Assembly: GCA_902834555.1 (NCBI GenBank) | Contig: CADFJN010000018.1 | Span: 1-51,723 of the forward strand | Direction of reading: 5' to 3' | Length of the DNA: 51,723 bases | From: Atopobiaceae bacterium | GTDB lineage: Bacteria > Actinomycetota > Coriobacteriia > Coriobacteriales > Atopobiaceae | In this document: positions 34,914-43,420 of the stretch, piece by piece | How positions within the stretch are numbered: the stretch's first letter is position 1 | Layout: each line of letters starts with the position of its first letter | The notes under the pieces: model-generated | What the model saw: the letters and a program-made list of their open reading frames with translations, nothing else | Told to the model about the DNA's origin: nothing | The model's database searches: none | Program-made: the position numbers and the translations under genes

Positions 34914-35728
34914 CACGCCACCTCCCCGGCGTCGAAGACGGGCCCGTCCATGCAGCACGAGCGGCTCGTGCCGTCGCGCATGGCAACGTTGCAGCAGCTG
35001 CAGGCGCCAAACCCGCAGCCCATCATGCGCTCGAGCGATGCCTGGCAGGCAATGCCAGCACCCTCGGCGAGACGGGCCACCCCCGCCATCATGACGGTGG
35101 GGCCGCAGGTGAGCACGGCATCATAGCTGCGCTCGGCGAGAAGCTCCGCCATCGCGTCGGTGGTGAAGCCGGCGCGCCCAAGGCTGCCGTCGTCGGTGCA
35201 CACAACCACGCGGCTCGCGGGGTCTGCCGAGGCGGCCTTTTTCAGTAGGTCCACGTCAACGCCCACCAGCTTGGAGCCGCGCTGCGCGCCAACGACCGCG
35301 TCGAAAGAGCGTCCCGCCGCCGCCAGCATCTCTGCCGCCGCAAGCACGGGCGGAAGCCCAATGCCACCGGCGACGAGAAGCGCGCGCCCCTCTCCGCCAG
35401 GAATCCTCCAGCCGTGTCCGCAGGGGCCAACCAGCGTGGAGGTGTCGCCCGGTTGCATGAGCGAGAGCCGGCGCGTGCCGTCACCAACAACGGCGTACTC
35501 GATGCGCACGGTTCCCTCCGTAGCGTCTGCGCGGGAGAACGAGAGGGGCACCCTCAGCACCTGCGAGTGGTCGCCCGGCACCGAGACCTCGACGAACTCG
35601 CCCGGCGCGAGAAGGGCAGCCACTTCGCTCTTAAAGACCATGCACCACGCGCCCTCTGCGACCTGCTCGTTGGAGACAACGGCAAAGTCGAAGAGACGGG
35701 CGCGGGCGCTGTCCCTTGTCGCCTTCAC
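34910..35728 (-). CDS. pyrK: Dihydroorotate dehydrogenase B, electron transfer subunit
   Basis: PyrK carries FAD and a [2Fe-2S] cluster and passes electrons from PyrD to NAD. The flavin-binding region contains RVPLSFSR, the NAD region LLVAGGIGLPPV, and the cluster cysteines lie in CGFGACSCC and SCCMDGPVF. The GTG start at 35728 directly abuts the pyrC stop. Confidence 0.94.
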   Translation of the reverse strand: MKATRDSARARLFDFAVVSNEQVAEGAWCMVFKSEVAALLAPGEFVEVSVPGDHSQVLRVPLSFSRADATEGTVRIEYAVVGDGTRRLSLMQPGDTSTLVGPCGHGWRIPGGEGRALLVAGGIGLPPVLAAAEMLAAAGRSFDAVVGAQRGSKLVGVDVDLLKKAASADPASRVVVCTDDGSLGRAGFTTDAMAELLAERSYDAVLTCGPTVMMAGVARLAEGAGIACQASLERMMGCGFGACSCCNVAMRDGTSRSCCMDGPVFDAGEVAW

Positions 35729-37021
35729 CTAGGCCACCACGCCGTTGGCCAGAGTACGACGACCGTCCACAAAGACGTCGGTCGCCTGGCCGGTGAGGTG
35801 CCAGCCCATGAAGGCAGAGTTCTTGGACTTGCCCACCAGGTAGTCCGGCGTGACCCCGAACTCGGCCGCAGGGTCGATGAGCGTGAGGTCGGCGGCGGAG
35901 CCGCGCTCGATGCGCACGGGAGCCAAGCGCAGAATCTGCCTGGGGTTCACGGCCATGACCTCCACGAGGCGCTTCCAGCTCATGCGGCCCGTGTTCACGA
36001 GCTTGGTGAGCATGAGCGGCAGCGAGGTCTCGAGGCCCACGGTGCCAAAGAAGGCGATCTCCCACTCGCAGTCCTTCTCGTGCGGCGCGTGCGGCGCATG
36101 GTCGGTCACCACGCAGTCGATGGATCCGTCGAGAATGCCCTCGTCGAGCGCCGCCATGTCCTCGGGGGTGCGCAGCGGCGGGTTCATCTTGAGGTTGGTG
36201 TCGTAGGCGGGGGTGATGTCGTCCTCGTTCAGGAACAGGTGGTGCGGTGTGACCTCACAGGTCACGGGCAGGCCCTCTGCCTTTGCCTTGCGCACGAGGT
36301 CAAGGCCCTTGGCCGTAGAAATGTGGGCGATGTGCAGCGGGCAGCCGGTGAGGCGGCACAGCTCGATGTCACGGTAGATCTCGAGCTCCTCGCCAAGCGC
36401 GGGCCAGCCGAACATGCCCAGGCGCGTGGAGGCCTTGCCCTCGTTGATCACGCCGTGCGTGGTGAGCGTCTCAATCTCGCAGTGGGCAGAGACAACGCGG
36501 TCGAACTGCGAGACGTACTCCATGCAGGTGCGCATCATGCCTGCGCTCTGCACGCCGTGGCCGTCATCGGAGAAAGCGCAGGCGCCCTCCATGACCATGT
36601 CGCCGATCTCGGCGAGCTGCTCGCCCTTCTCGCCAGCCGTAAGCGCACCGATGGGGCGCACGTGGCACAGGCCCGCCTGGCGGGCGTGGTCGAGCTGGTA
36701 ACGGATCTCGGCGCCGGTGTCGGTCACCGGGTCGGTGTTGGGCATGGTCGCCACGTCGGTGAATCCGCCGTGCGTTGCCGCGCGGGCGCCGGTCTCGATG
36801 GTCTCCTTGTACTCGAAGCCGGGGTCACGGAAGTGCACGTGCATATCTACAAGGCCGGGCACCAGGTACTTGCCGCGGGCATCGATGACCTCACAGCCCT
36901 CGGGAGGCTCGAGGCCCTCCCCCACGGCAGCGACTTTGCCGTCGTCGATGAGCACGTCGCAGACGCTATCGAGGTCGACCTGCGGATCGACCGCGTGCGC
37001 ACCCCTAAGCAGAAAGGCCAT
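35729..37021 (-). CDS. pyrC: Dihydroorotase
   Basis: The 430-residue class I dihydroorotase has the metal motif DMHVHFRDPG, the metal-ligand histidines in SAHCE and HIAHIST, and VTDHAPH with the catalytic Asp. GGGAGGAGAACA precedes ATG 37021. It overlaps pyrB by 17 bases. Confidence 0.95.
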   Translation of the reverse strand: MAFLLRGAHAVDPQVDLDSVCDVLIDDGKVAAVGEGLEPPEGCEVIDARGKYLVPGLVDMHVHFRDPGFEYKETIETGARAATHGGFTDVATMPNTDPVTDTGAEIRYQLDHARQAGLCHVRPIGALTAGEKGEQLAEIGDMVMEGACAFSDDGHGVQSAGMMRTCMEYVSQFDRVVSAHCEIETLTTHGVINEGKASTRLGMFGWPALGEELEIYRDIELCRLTGCPLHIAHISTAKGLDLVRKAKAEGLPVTCEVTPHHLFLNEDDITPAYDTNLKMNPPLRTPEDMAALDEGILDGSIDCVVTDHAPHAPHEKDCEWEIAFFGTVGLETSLPLMLTKLVNTGRMSWKRLVEVMAVNPRQILRLAPVRIERGSAADLTLIDPAAEFGVTPDYLVGKSKNSAFMGWHLTGQATDVFVDGRRTLANGVVA

Positions 37022-37940
37022 TGTTCTCTCCTCCCAGAAGCAGGTACATCTCGGCCATACGCGTTAGGACGCCAGCGTTGACCTGGTTAAGAATGCGCGA
37101 GCGCGCGCAGTCGGCCACGTCGGCGTTGATCTCCATGCCGCGGTTCATGGGGCCCGGGTGGCAGATGATGGCACCAGGCTTCATGCGGTTCACGCGCGTC
37201 ATGTCAAGGCCGTAGAGGCGGTTGTACTCGCGGCGGGACGGGATTGCCGCGCCCTCCATGCGCTCAAGCTGCACGCGGAGCATGTAGACGACGTCCATGT
37301 CCTCGATCACGTCGTCGAGGCTCGCCGTCTGCGGGCAGCCAAACCAGTCGGGGTCGTCCACCTGGAAGGTGGGAGGACCCACGAGCGTGACCTCGGCACC
37401 CATGGTCTTGAGCGCGGGAGCCAGCGAGCCGCACACGCGGCTGTGCGCCAGGTCGCCCACGATGGCAACCTTGAGGCCGTCGAGGTGGCCGAAGTTCTTG
37501 CGGATGGTGTAGAGGTCGAGCATTGCCTGCGTGGGGTGCTGGTGCTTGCCGTCGCCGGCGTTGATGACCACGGCGTCGGTGTTCTCGGTGATGCGCTGCG
37601 GCGTGCCAGCGAGCTTGGCGCGGCACACGAACATGTCGACGTTCATGGCGGAGATAGTCTGGATGGTGTCGGCGAGGCTCTCGCCCTTGACCACCGAGGA
37701 GGTGCTGCCACCCATGGAGAGCGAGTCTGCCGAGAGGCGCTTCTCGGCCAGCTCGAAGGAGCTCTTGGTGCGCGTGGAGGGCTCCAGGAACAGGTTCACG
37801 ATGGTGCGGCCGCGCAGAGCCGGCACCTTCTTGATGGCGCGGTTGTTCACCGACTCAAACGACGCGGCGGTATCCAGAATCTGGGTGATGTCGTCCGCCG
37901 TGAGGCTGTAGGTGTCAATGAGGTGCTTGACCGAGAGCAT
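37005..37940 (-). CDS. pyrB: Aspartate carbamoyltransferase catalytic chain
   Basis: The carbamoyl-phosphate site is LEPSTRTKSSFE, and the second-domain motifs include HPTQAMLDLYTI and GDLAHSRV. The ATG at 37940 overlaps the pyrR stop by one base (TAATG). No pyrI regulatory chain is seen, in line with control through PyrR. Confidence 0.95.
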   Translation of the reverse strand: MLSVKHLIDTYSLTADDITQILDTAASFESVNNRAIKKVPALRGRTIVNLFLEPSTRTKSSFELAEKRLSADSLSMGGSTSSVVKGESLADTIQTISAMNVDMFVCRAKLAGTPQRITENTDAVVINAGDGKHQHPTQAMLDLYTIRKNFGHLDGLKVAIVGDLAHSRVCGSLAPALKTMGAEVTLVGPPTFQVDDPDWFGCPQTASLDDVIEDMDVVYMLRVQLERMEGAAIPSRREYNRLYGLDMTRVNRMKPGAIICHPGPMNRGMEINADVADCARSRILNQVNAGVLTRMAEMYLLLGGENNGLSA

Positions 37941-38497
37941 TACCTCTCCCCTCCCTCGATGCCCCAGATCTCGACGGCGTCGTGGTCGTCGAGCGGACGC
38001 GCGCACACGCGCACGTCCTCCTCGTGCGAGGAGGGGACGTTCTTTCCAACGTAGTCAGCGCGAATGGGCAGCTCGCGGTGGCCGCGGTCGACCATCACGG
38101 CAAGCTGGACAGACTTGGGGCGGCCGTAGTCCATGAGGGCGTCGAGCGCCGAGCGCACGGTGCGACCGGTGTAGAGGACGTCATCGACGAGGATGATGTC
38201 CTTTGAGTCGATCTCGAAGGGGATGTTGGTGCCGTGGACAACCGGCTGAATGTGGCGCATGACATCGTCGCGGTAGAAGCTGATGTCGAGCGAGCCCACC
38301 GGGGGACGCTTGCCCTCGATCTTCTCGATCTCGGACGCGAGGCGGTTGGCGAGGGTCTCTCCGCGGCGAATGATGCCAATCACCTGGATGTTCTCCGAGC
38401 CCTCGTTGTGCTCGATGATCTCGTGAGCAATGCGCGTGATGGCACGCTCCATGGCCTGCTCGTCCATGATGACGGCCTTGAGCCTTGGCTCTCCCAT
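37940..38497 (-). CDS. pyrR: Pyrimidine operon regulator PyrR
   Basis: PyrR is an RNA-binding attenuator protein with uracil phosphoribosyltransferase activity. The PRPP loop is ILVDDVLYTGRTVRSA, and GIIRRGETLANRL is the upstream family pattern. ATG 38497 follows GGGAG; the 20-residue extension to 38557 reads through the attenuator and is not used. It is the first gene of pyrRBCKDF. Confidence 0.95.
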   Translation of the reverse strand: MGEPRLKAVIMDEQAMERAITRIAHEIIEHNEGSENIQVIGIIRRGETLANRLASEIEKIEGKRPPVGSLDISFYRDDVMRHIQPVVHGTNIPFEIDSKDIILVDDVLYTGRTVRSALDALMDYGRPKSVQLAVMVDRGHRELPIRADYVGKNVPSSHEEDVRVCARPLDDHDAVEIWGIEGGER

Positions 38498-38512
38498 GGG
38501 ACTCCCTTCAAG

Positions 38513-38634
38513 AAAAAAGATGCCCGAACCGACGTAAGCCGGCACGAGACATCCCATGATGGAAGGCCATGTGTCTGGGTAGGCCGCATGCGTTGGCCGT
38601 GCGGACTTCCCTGAGCCTTGCGGGCATCTCGTGC
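38513..38634 (-). promoter_or_regulatory. pyr operon attenuator (antiterminator and terminator)
   Basis: In the leader transcript the 3' hairpin at 38519-38553 (GATGTC..CGTGCCG pairing with CGGTTCGGGCATC) is followed by six U residues at 38513-38518 and ends just before the pyrR ribosome site. An upstream arm GCACGAGA at 38627-38634 can pair with TCTCGTGC at 38542-38549, which would break the terminator. The region between them, with GGCTCAGGGAAGTCCGC, is the likely PyrR-binding hairpin. High UMP would favour termination. Confidence 0.8.
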
Positions 38635-38711
38635 GCGCTTAAAGGTCTTGGACACTGTACCACGAACTTCTGGTATGCGCGATAACTTTGATGCCCGCCG
38701 CGCGATTCACA

Positions 38712-38744
38712 GATGAGACAAAGGGACTGTCCCTTTGTCTCATC
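38712..38744. repeat. Palindromic element, copy 3 (extended)
   Basis: The same 13-base arms as the other two copies lie at 38715-38741 with a central T, and here the symmetry extends to 16-base arms. The core is one base after the ABC ATPase stop (TGA at 38743-38745 in minus orientation), so the extended arm overlaps the stop codon. Confidence 0.95.
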
Positions 38745-39861
38745 AATCTTGGTCGAGGGAACGATAGGCCTCGCAGACCTCGTCCGTCTCGCCAAGCATG
38801 CGCATGTGGCCCTTCTCGATCCAGCACACGCGATCGCAGATGCGCTCCACAAGGCTGATGTCATGGCTCACGAGAAGCACGGTCACGTTGTCAGACTCCA
38901 CGAGCTCCTTGATGCGACGCTCGCACTTCTGCTGGAAGAGGAAGTCGCCAACGGAAAGCGTCTCGTCGACAATCAGGATGTCGGGCTCGGTCACCGTGGC
39001 GATGGCGAAGGCAATGCGCGCGACCATGCCCGAGGAGTAGTTCTTGAGGGGCATGTCCATGAATCCCTGAAGCTCTGCAAAGTCGACGATTTCCTGGAAG
39101 TGCTCGTCGATGAAGTCCTTGCGGTAGCCCAGCAGGGCTCCGTTGAGGTAGATGTTCTCCTTGGCCGTGAGCTCCATGTCAAAGCCAGCGCCAAGCTCGA
39201 TGAGAGGCGCGATGGTGCCGGAGACGCTGATTTTTCCAGCAGAGGGCTCGAGAACGCCTGCAACGATCTTGAGCATGGTCGACTTGCCGGAACCGTTTGT
39301 TCCCACCAAGCCAAACGCCTCACCACGCTTGACCTCAAATGAAATGTGGTCAAGCGCGCGGAACTCCTTAAAGGTAAGCTCGTGCTTGGCGGCAGCGATG
39401 AAGTACTCCTTCAAGGAGTTGAACTGCTCGGACGCGATGTTGAAGATCATCGACACGTCATCGGCGAGAACCGCCGTTGGGGCATCCGCAGGGGGCACGG
39501 GCGGCCGCATGAAGCTGTTCTTGCCGGCAACGATGATCCAGCGCTCGATGTTGCCCAAAAAACGCCTGTTGCAGTCCTCGATGTCAACTGCAATACGGTA
39601 GCGGCCGGGACGCTTGGGCTCAAACTCCCACGTGTACTGGGGAATAGTGTGGCCAACGTGCTCGATTGTAGAGTCGAAGTCACCCTTCTCCCAACTACCC
39701 TCGAGGTTCCAGACGTAGTTGCAGAGGTAGTCTTCTTTCTCGGCTCCTCTAAAGTGAGGCGTTACCTTAAGCTTGTCACCAACACGAATGGATGTTGACG
39801 AGAGGCCGAGAAAGACGCTGCCGCCGTTGTCCAGTTTGAGCGTGTCCTGCACGTATGCCAC
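38743..39861 (-). CDS. Polysaccharide-type ABC exporter ATPase with N-terminal repeat-like domain
   Basis: The 372-residue protein starts at a GTG (39861). Residues about 14-112 form a beta-rich domain with CNYVWNLEGSWEKGDFDST and PGRYRIAVDIED, which matches the repeat unit of the surface protein at 1-1821. The ATPase follows: Walker A GTNGSGKST at 187-195, signature YSSGM at 275-279, Walker B ILIVDE at 295-300 and the switch His in SHD at 334. The order and TLSVGDFLFQQKC resemble the Wzt/TagH/RfbE group that exports finished polysaccharides. In Wzt the glycan-binding domain is C-terminal, but here the extra domain is N-terminal. It partners the permease upstream. Confidence 0.88.
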   Translation of the reverse strand: MAYVQDTLKLDNGGSVFLGLSSTSIRVGDKLKVTPHFRGAEKEDYLCNYVWNLEGSWEKGDFDSTIEHVGHTIPQYTWEFEPKRPGRYRIAVDIEDCNRRFLGNIERWIIVAGKNSFMRPPVPPADAPTAVLADDVSMIFNIASEQFNSLKEYFIAAAKHELTFKEFRALDHISFEVKRGEAFGLVGTNGSGKSTMLKIVAGVLEPSAGKISVSGTIAPLIELGAGFDMELTAKENIYLNGALLGYRKDFIDEHFQEIVDFAELQGFMDMPLKNYSSGMVARIAFAIATVTEPDILIVDETLSVGDFLFQQKCERRIKELVESDNVTVLLVSHDISLVERICDRVCWIEKGHMRMLGETDEVCEAYRSLDQD

Positions 39862-39917
39862 CTGACCTTACGGTTTGGGCCGTGCGCGGTCGCGCGAGGC
39901 AACCGCTGGCCAAAATG

Positions 39918-40802
39918 CTAGATGAAGAGAATGAAACGACGCTCCCGGGTACGAAAGACAACATAACCCAGCACAAGCGAAACCAAAGCCCACACGACGC
40001 AGCTCACGACCACCTCAACGGGCGGAATGGTCGCGTAGATGACGGTATCGCGCATGAAGGTGACAAAGTTGTACATGGGATTCACGTACATGAGGACACG
40101 AACTGCGTGGTAGGGAACCTGCTCGATCATCGAGACCGGCCAGAAGAGCGGCGTTGCGTACATCCAAGCCATGAGGAGAACGCTCCAAAGGTGGATGAGG
40201 TCGCGAAAGAAGACGGCAAGCGCCGAAAGAAGCAGCGACAGGCCCACGCAGAAAAGCATGAGAAGCACGATGCAGATGGGTGCAAGCAGCATGACCGGCG
40301 TGGGGGCAACGCCCTCCCACAACATCACAACTACAACGGCAATGAGCGAAAAGAGGAAGTTCACCAGAGAGAACAGGACCTTCTCGACAGGAAAGACGGC
40401 CTTCTTCACCCGCACCTTCTTGAGCAAGGGTGCAGCATCGATAATCGACATCATTCCGGCGTTGGTCGAGTCCGCAAAGACCTGCCAGGTAATATTGGCA
40501 ACAATGAGGTAGAGCGGGTAGTGCTCGATGTTGTCGTAGCGCAGGAAAAACGAGAAGACAAGCGACATAACAAGCATCATGAGGAGCGGGTTGAGAACGC
40601 TCCAGATGACACCGAGGACGCTCCGCCGATACTTGAGCTTGAAGTCCTTTGTCACAAGCTCGCGAAGTATGAAGAAGTCACGTTTGCCGGCGGGATACCA
40701 TGCGTCGCGCGCCGAGGTGGTGCGCACGGGGGCTGTAGGTGCCGATGCTTCCTGAGCAGCCGAAGCCGCACCCTTCTCCGCAGGCTCAATGTCTGATGCC
40801 AA
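39918..40802 (-). CDS. ABC-2 type polysaccharide exporter permease
   Basis: The 294-residue protein starts at a TTG (40802) behind GGGAGGAACC. After a polar N-terminus of about 45 residues come six membrane segments with the ABC-2 features FKLKYRRSVLGVIWSVLNPL and PVSMIEQVPYHAVRVLMYVNP. It forms the membrane half of the exporter with the ATPase 56 bases downstream. The exported glycan is unknown. Confidence 0.9.
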   Translation of the reverse strand: MASDIEPAEKGAASAAQEASAPTAPVRTTSARDAWYPAGKRDFFILRELVTKDFKLKYRRSVLGVIWSVLNPLLMMLVMSLVFSFFLRYDNIEHYPLYLIVANITWQVFADSTNAGMMSIIDAAPLLKKVRVKKAVFPVEKVLFSLVNFLFSLIAVVVVMLWEGVAPTPVMLLAPICIVLLMLFCVGLSLLLSALAVFFRDLIHLWSVLLMAWMYATPLFWPVSMIEQVPYHAVRVLMYVNPMYNFVTFMRDTVIYATIPPVEVVVSCVVWALVSLVLGYVVFRTRERRFILFI

Positions 40803-41020
40803 GGTTCCTCCCGTCGAAGGAGCTTACGGGCATGAGTGCCCGCTCGTATCGATTATCCTCAGAATGCTAGCACAGGGCTTGCTCTCTCACACAAACGGCA
40901 GAGTGAAGCGGGCCGATGAGACGTCGAAGACTTGTGGCATCCCTCAGACTCTCGAACAGCACATTTGTGCGACGAATGAGTTGCACCAACCGGGGAAGGT
41001 ACCAGCACCGCGCTAGACAG

Positions 41021-41050
41021 CAAAAGCGGGATGGCAACTGCCACCCCGCT
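41021..41050 (-). terminator. Intrinsic terminator after tRNA-Asn
   Basis: In the minus-strand transcript AGCGGG..TGGCA pairs with TGCCA..CCCGCT, followed by TTTTG, about ten bases after the tRNA 3' end. Confidence 0.85.
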
Positions 41051-41060
41051 CATCAAATTC

Positions 41061-41135
41061 TGGCTCCCCGGGCAGGGTTCGAACCTGCGACACGCTGATT
41101 AACAGTCAGCTGCGCTACCACTGCGCCACCGGGGA
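41061..41135 (-). tRNA. tRNA-Asn (GUU)
   Basis: The cloverleaf reads 5'-TCCCCGG on the minus strand, with the D-arm region GCGCAGTGGTAGCGC, the anticodon loop TGTTAAT (anticodon GTT), the T-arm GGTTCGAACC, an acceptor 3' strand CCGGGGA, a discriminator G and an encoded CCA. Confidence 0.95.
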
Positions 41136-41204
41136 ATGCTCAACGCGAGAAACAAGTATACGAATCACGCCAAAGGATGCAAGTCTCAAATTGAATTTTT
41201 TCGC

Positions 41205-41245
41205 GGCTTGGGAGGGGCTTGGAGGCTTTGGAAGGCTTGGAAAGG
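41205..41245 (+). repeat. Short G-rich imperfect repeats
   Basis: Four units close to GGCTTGGAAG recur with a 10-12 base period, about 130-170 bases before the folP start. Function is unknown; a polypurine or G-rich leader of folP is possible. Confidence 0.5.
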
Positions 41246-41376
41246 GGCCTCGAAACCGGCGGACGCGCGCCGCTTCCTGTATCATCGGTTTCGCTGGACC
41301 AACCGCGCCCGGCCGATGCGTAAGTCGAACAACTCAGGCTCGGGGCGGTCCGGCCATGACTCACGGGGGGACCGCT

Positions 41377-42531
41377 ATGCCTATTGCGCCTGTGTGGAAC
41401 TGCTCGAACATCAAACTTGATTTGTCTAGACCCCGCGTGATGGGGGTTCTCAACGTAACGCCAGACTCCTTCTCTGACGGAGGCACGCACAACGAACCCA
41501 AGGCGGCCATCGCAACAGCAGCGCAGATGATCGAAGACGGCGCAGACCTCATAGACGTGGGGGGCGAGTCCACACGTCCCGGCTTTACCCCCGTCAACCC
41601 CTACGATGAGTTCCGCCGCCTAGACCCCGTAGTGCGCTGGCTCGTAAAGGAAGGCGCGCTGGTCTCGATAGACACCCGCCACCCTGCGGTCGCGCAACGC
41701 TGCGTGGAACTTGGCGCCCAAATCATCAACGACGTGACGGGATTCTCGGATCCGCAGATGGTCCAGGTGGCAGCAGAATCCACCTGTGGGTGTGTGGTCA
41801 TGCACTCTGGACCAGTCTCGGGAAACGCTACTCGAAAGTCTGCCGTAATGGCAAAGGCCGGTCGAGACGAGCTTTCCGACCTCATGGGCAGCGCTTCGGC
41901 AGGTGACCGGACGTGGGAAGACGAGAAGGACCGCCCACTACTACCTCAGTCGGACCACGTGATGGGGCTGCTCGAGGGCTACCTTCTCGACCGCGCGAAG
42001 AACCTAGAGTCCCACGGCGTCGACGCCTCCCGCATCTGCCTGGATCCAGGCGTTGGCTTTGGCAAGAGCCCCGAGGACAACATAGTCATCCTACGCGCAA
42101 CCCAACAGCTTTCCAGCATGGGCTATCCCCTCATGTGCGCGGTCTCCCGCAAGCGATTCGTGGGTACCGTAAGCGGCGTCGCCGATGCCTCCAAGCGCGA
42201 CGAAGCGACGATTGGCATCTCGCTCGCGGCGGTTGCAGCCGGTGCCCGCGTCCTGCGTGTCCACGACGTTCCCGGCATGGCGCAGGCGCTCGACGGTTTC
42301 TGGGCCGCGTCAGACGCGTGGACGTCGCGCATTGTGCTCTCGCTCTCCCCCGCTGCCGGCAAAGACGCACACGAGGTTGTCAAGGCGGTAGACGCCATGC
42401 CGCTCACGCGAGTGAGAACCTCACGGGAAGCGGGCAACAAGCTGCAGCTTGAGGTGGAGACTGGCCTTGACCGCATTCCATTCCAGCGTGCGCTTGACGC
42501 GGCGACCGAGGGCATCGCCACCGGCGAATAG
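41377..42531 (+). CDS. folP: Dihydropteroate synthase, enlarged
   Basis: DHPS joins pABA to the pterin in folate synthesis and is the sulfonamide target. The motifs are complete: NVTPDSFSDGG, GGESTRPG, SIDTRHP, INDVTG, DPGVGFGKSPEDN, SRKRFVG and RVHDV. The 384-residue product is about 100 residues longer than usual. One addition lies between VVMHSG and LDPGVGFG (residues about 150-215), and the C-terminus carries about 75 residues beyond the barrel. The ATG at 41377 follows GGGGGG; ATG 41356 is also in frame. Other folate genes are not adjacent. Confidence 0.9.
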   Translation: MPIAPVWNCSNIKLDLSRPRVMGVLNVTPDSFSDGGTHNEPKAAIATAAQMIEDGADLIDVGGESTRPGFTPVNPYDEFRRLDPVVRWLVKEGALVSIDTRHPAVAQRCVELGAQIINDVTGFSDPQMVQVAAESTCGCVVMHSGPVSGNATRKSAVMAKAGRDELSDLMGSASAGDRTWEDEKDRPLLPQSDHVMGLLEGYLLDRAKNLESHGVDASRICLDPGVGFGKSPEDNIVILRATQQLSSMGYPLMCAVSRKRFVGTVSGVADASKRDEATIGISLAAVAAGARVLRVHDVPGMAQALDGFWAASDAWTSRIVLSLSPAAGKDAHEVVKAVDAMPLTRVRTSREAGNKLQLEVETGLDRIPFQRALDAATEGIATGE

Positions 42532-42628
42532 CGAGCGCGTGGTCCTGCTGCAGCTCAAGGAGAGCTTAGCCGTAAAATGGTGCTGGTTTACGTGACAGAC
42601 TTACGCAACGAGGCACCGAGGTATCAAC

Positions 42629-43420
42629 ATGAGCAATCTTCTCATCCTTTTCGTCCTGGCCCTTATCGCCAGCTCCTGCGGCTTCCGCAAGTACGTGTGG
42701 TTCATTTCATTGGGCTACGGCGCGGCCATCGCCCTCATGGGCATCGGTCTTCTGGTTATCTTCGCGGGCTCCCTCGCCGTGGGGACCGCGCTGCAGTGCG
42801 TCCTGCTCGTTGTCTATGGGTGCCGGCTTGCCGGGTTCCTGCTGTACCGTGACATGAAGACCGCGTACAACAGGCGAATGAGGGGCGAGGTCAAGTCCGA
42901 CGAGGGCGTTTCCGTCATCGCCAAGATTGGCATATGGGTCTCTGCCTCGCTGCTCTATGTGCTGCAGGCGTCACCCGTCCTGTTTCGCCTGGCAGACGGC
43001 AAAGGCAACGACGTCCTTTGCGTAGTTGGCCTGGTGATCTCGGCGACGGGGCTCATGCTCGAGACGACGGCGGACCTCCAGAAGAACCGCGCGAAGAAGA
43101 GAAACCCCAGGCGCTTTGTGGACACCGGCCTCTTTCGAATGGTTCGCTGCCCTAACTACTTTGGCGAAATGGTCTTCTGGACCGGCGTCTTTGTGTCCGG
43201 TCTCTCCGTGTACGCCGACGCCGTCCAATGGATCTGCGCCATCCTCGGCTACCTGGGCATCATTTACGTCATGTTTGGCGGGGCGCGGCGTCTGGAGATT
43301 AGGCAGGACAAGAACTACGGAGACGACCCGGAATACCAGAGGTACAAGTCCACGACGCCAATCATGATTCCGTTCGTTCCGCTCTATTCCGTGAAGGAGC
43401 ACACGTGGCTAGTCGCATGA
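42629..43420 (+). CDS. DUF1295 / steroid 5-alpha reductase-like membrane protein
   Basis: The 263-residue protein has about six membrane segments and the DUF1295 features KNRAKKRNPRRFVDTGLFR, RCPNYFGE and a C-terminal RRLEIRQDKNYGDDPEYQ. Relatives belong to the isoprenylcysteine methyltransferase/5-alpha reductase superfamily, with undetermined substrates in bacteria. The ATG at 42629 follows a weak GAGG site. It overlaps the next gene. Confidence 0.8.
   Translation: MSNLLILFVLALIASSCGFRKYVWFISLGYGAAIALMGIGLLVIFAGSLAVGTALQCVLLVVYGCRLAGFLLYRDMKTAYNRRMRGEVKSDEGVSVIAKIGIWVSASLLYVLQASPVLFRLADGKGNDVLCVVGLVISATGLMLETTADLQKNRAKKRNPRRFVDTGLFRMVRCPNYFGEMVFWTGVFVSGLSVYADAVQWICAILGYLGIIYVMFGGARRLEIRQDKNYGDDPEYQRYKSTTPIMIPFVPLYSVKEHTWLVA

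Noticed and set aside
35414..37081. Plus-strand frame of 555 codons
   Set aside because: Antisense to pyrK-pyrC; a GC-driven mirror frame.
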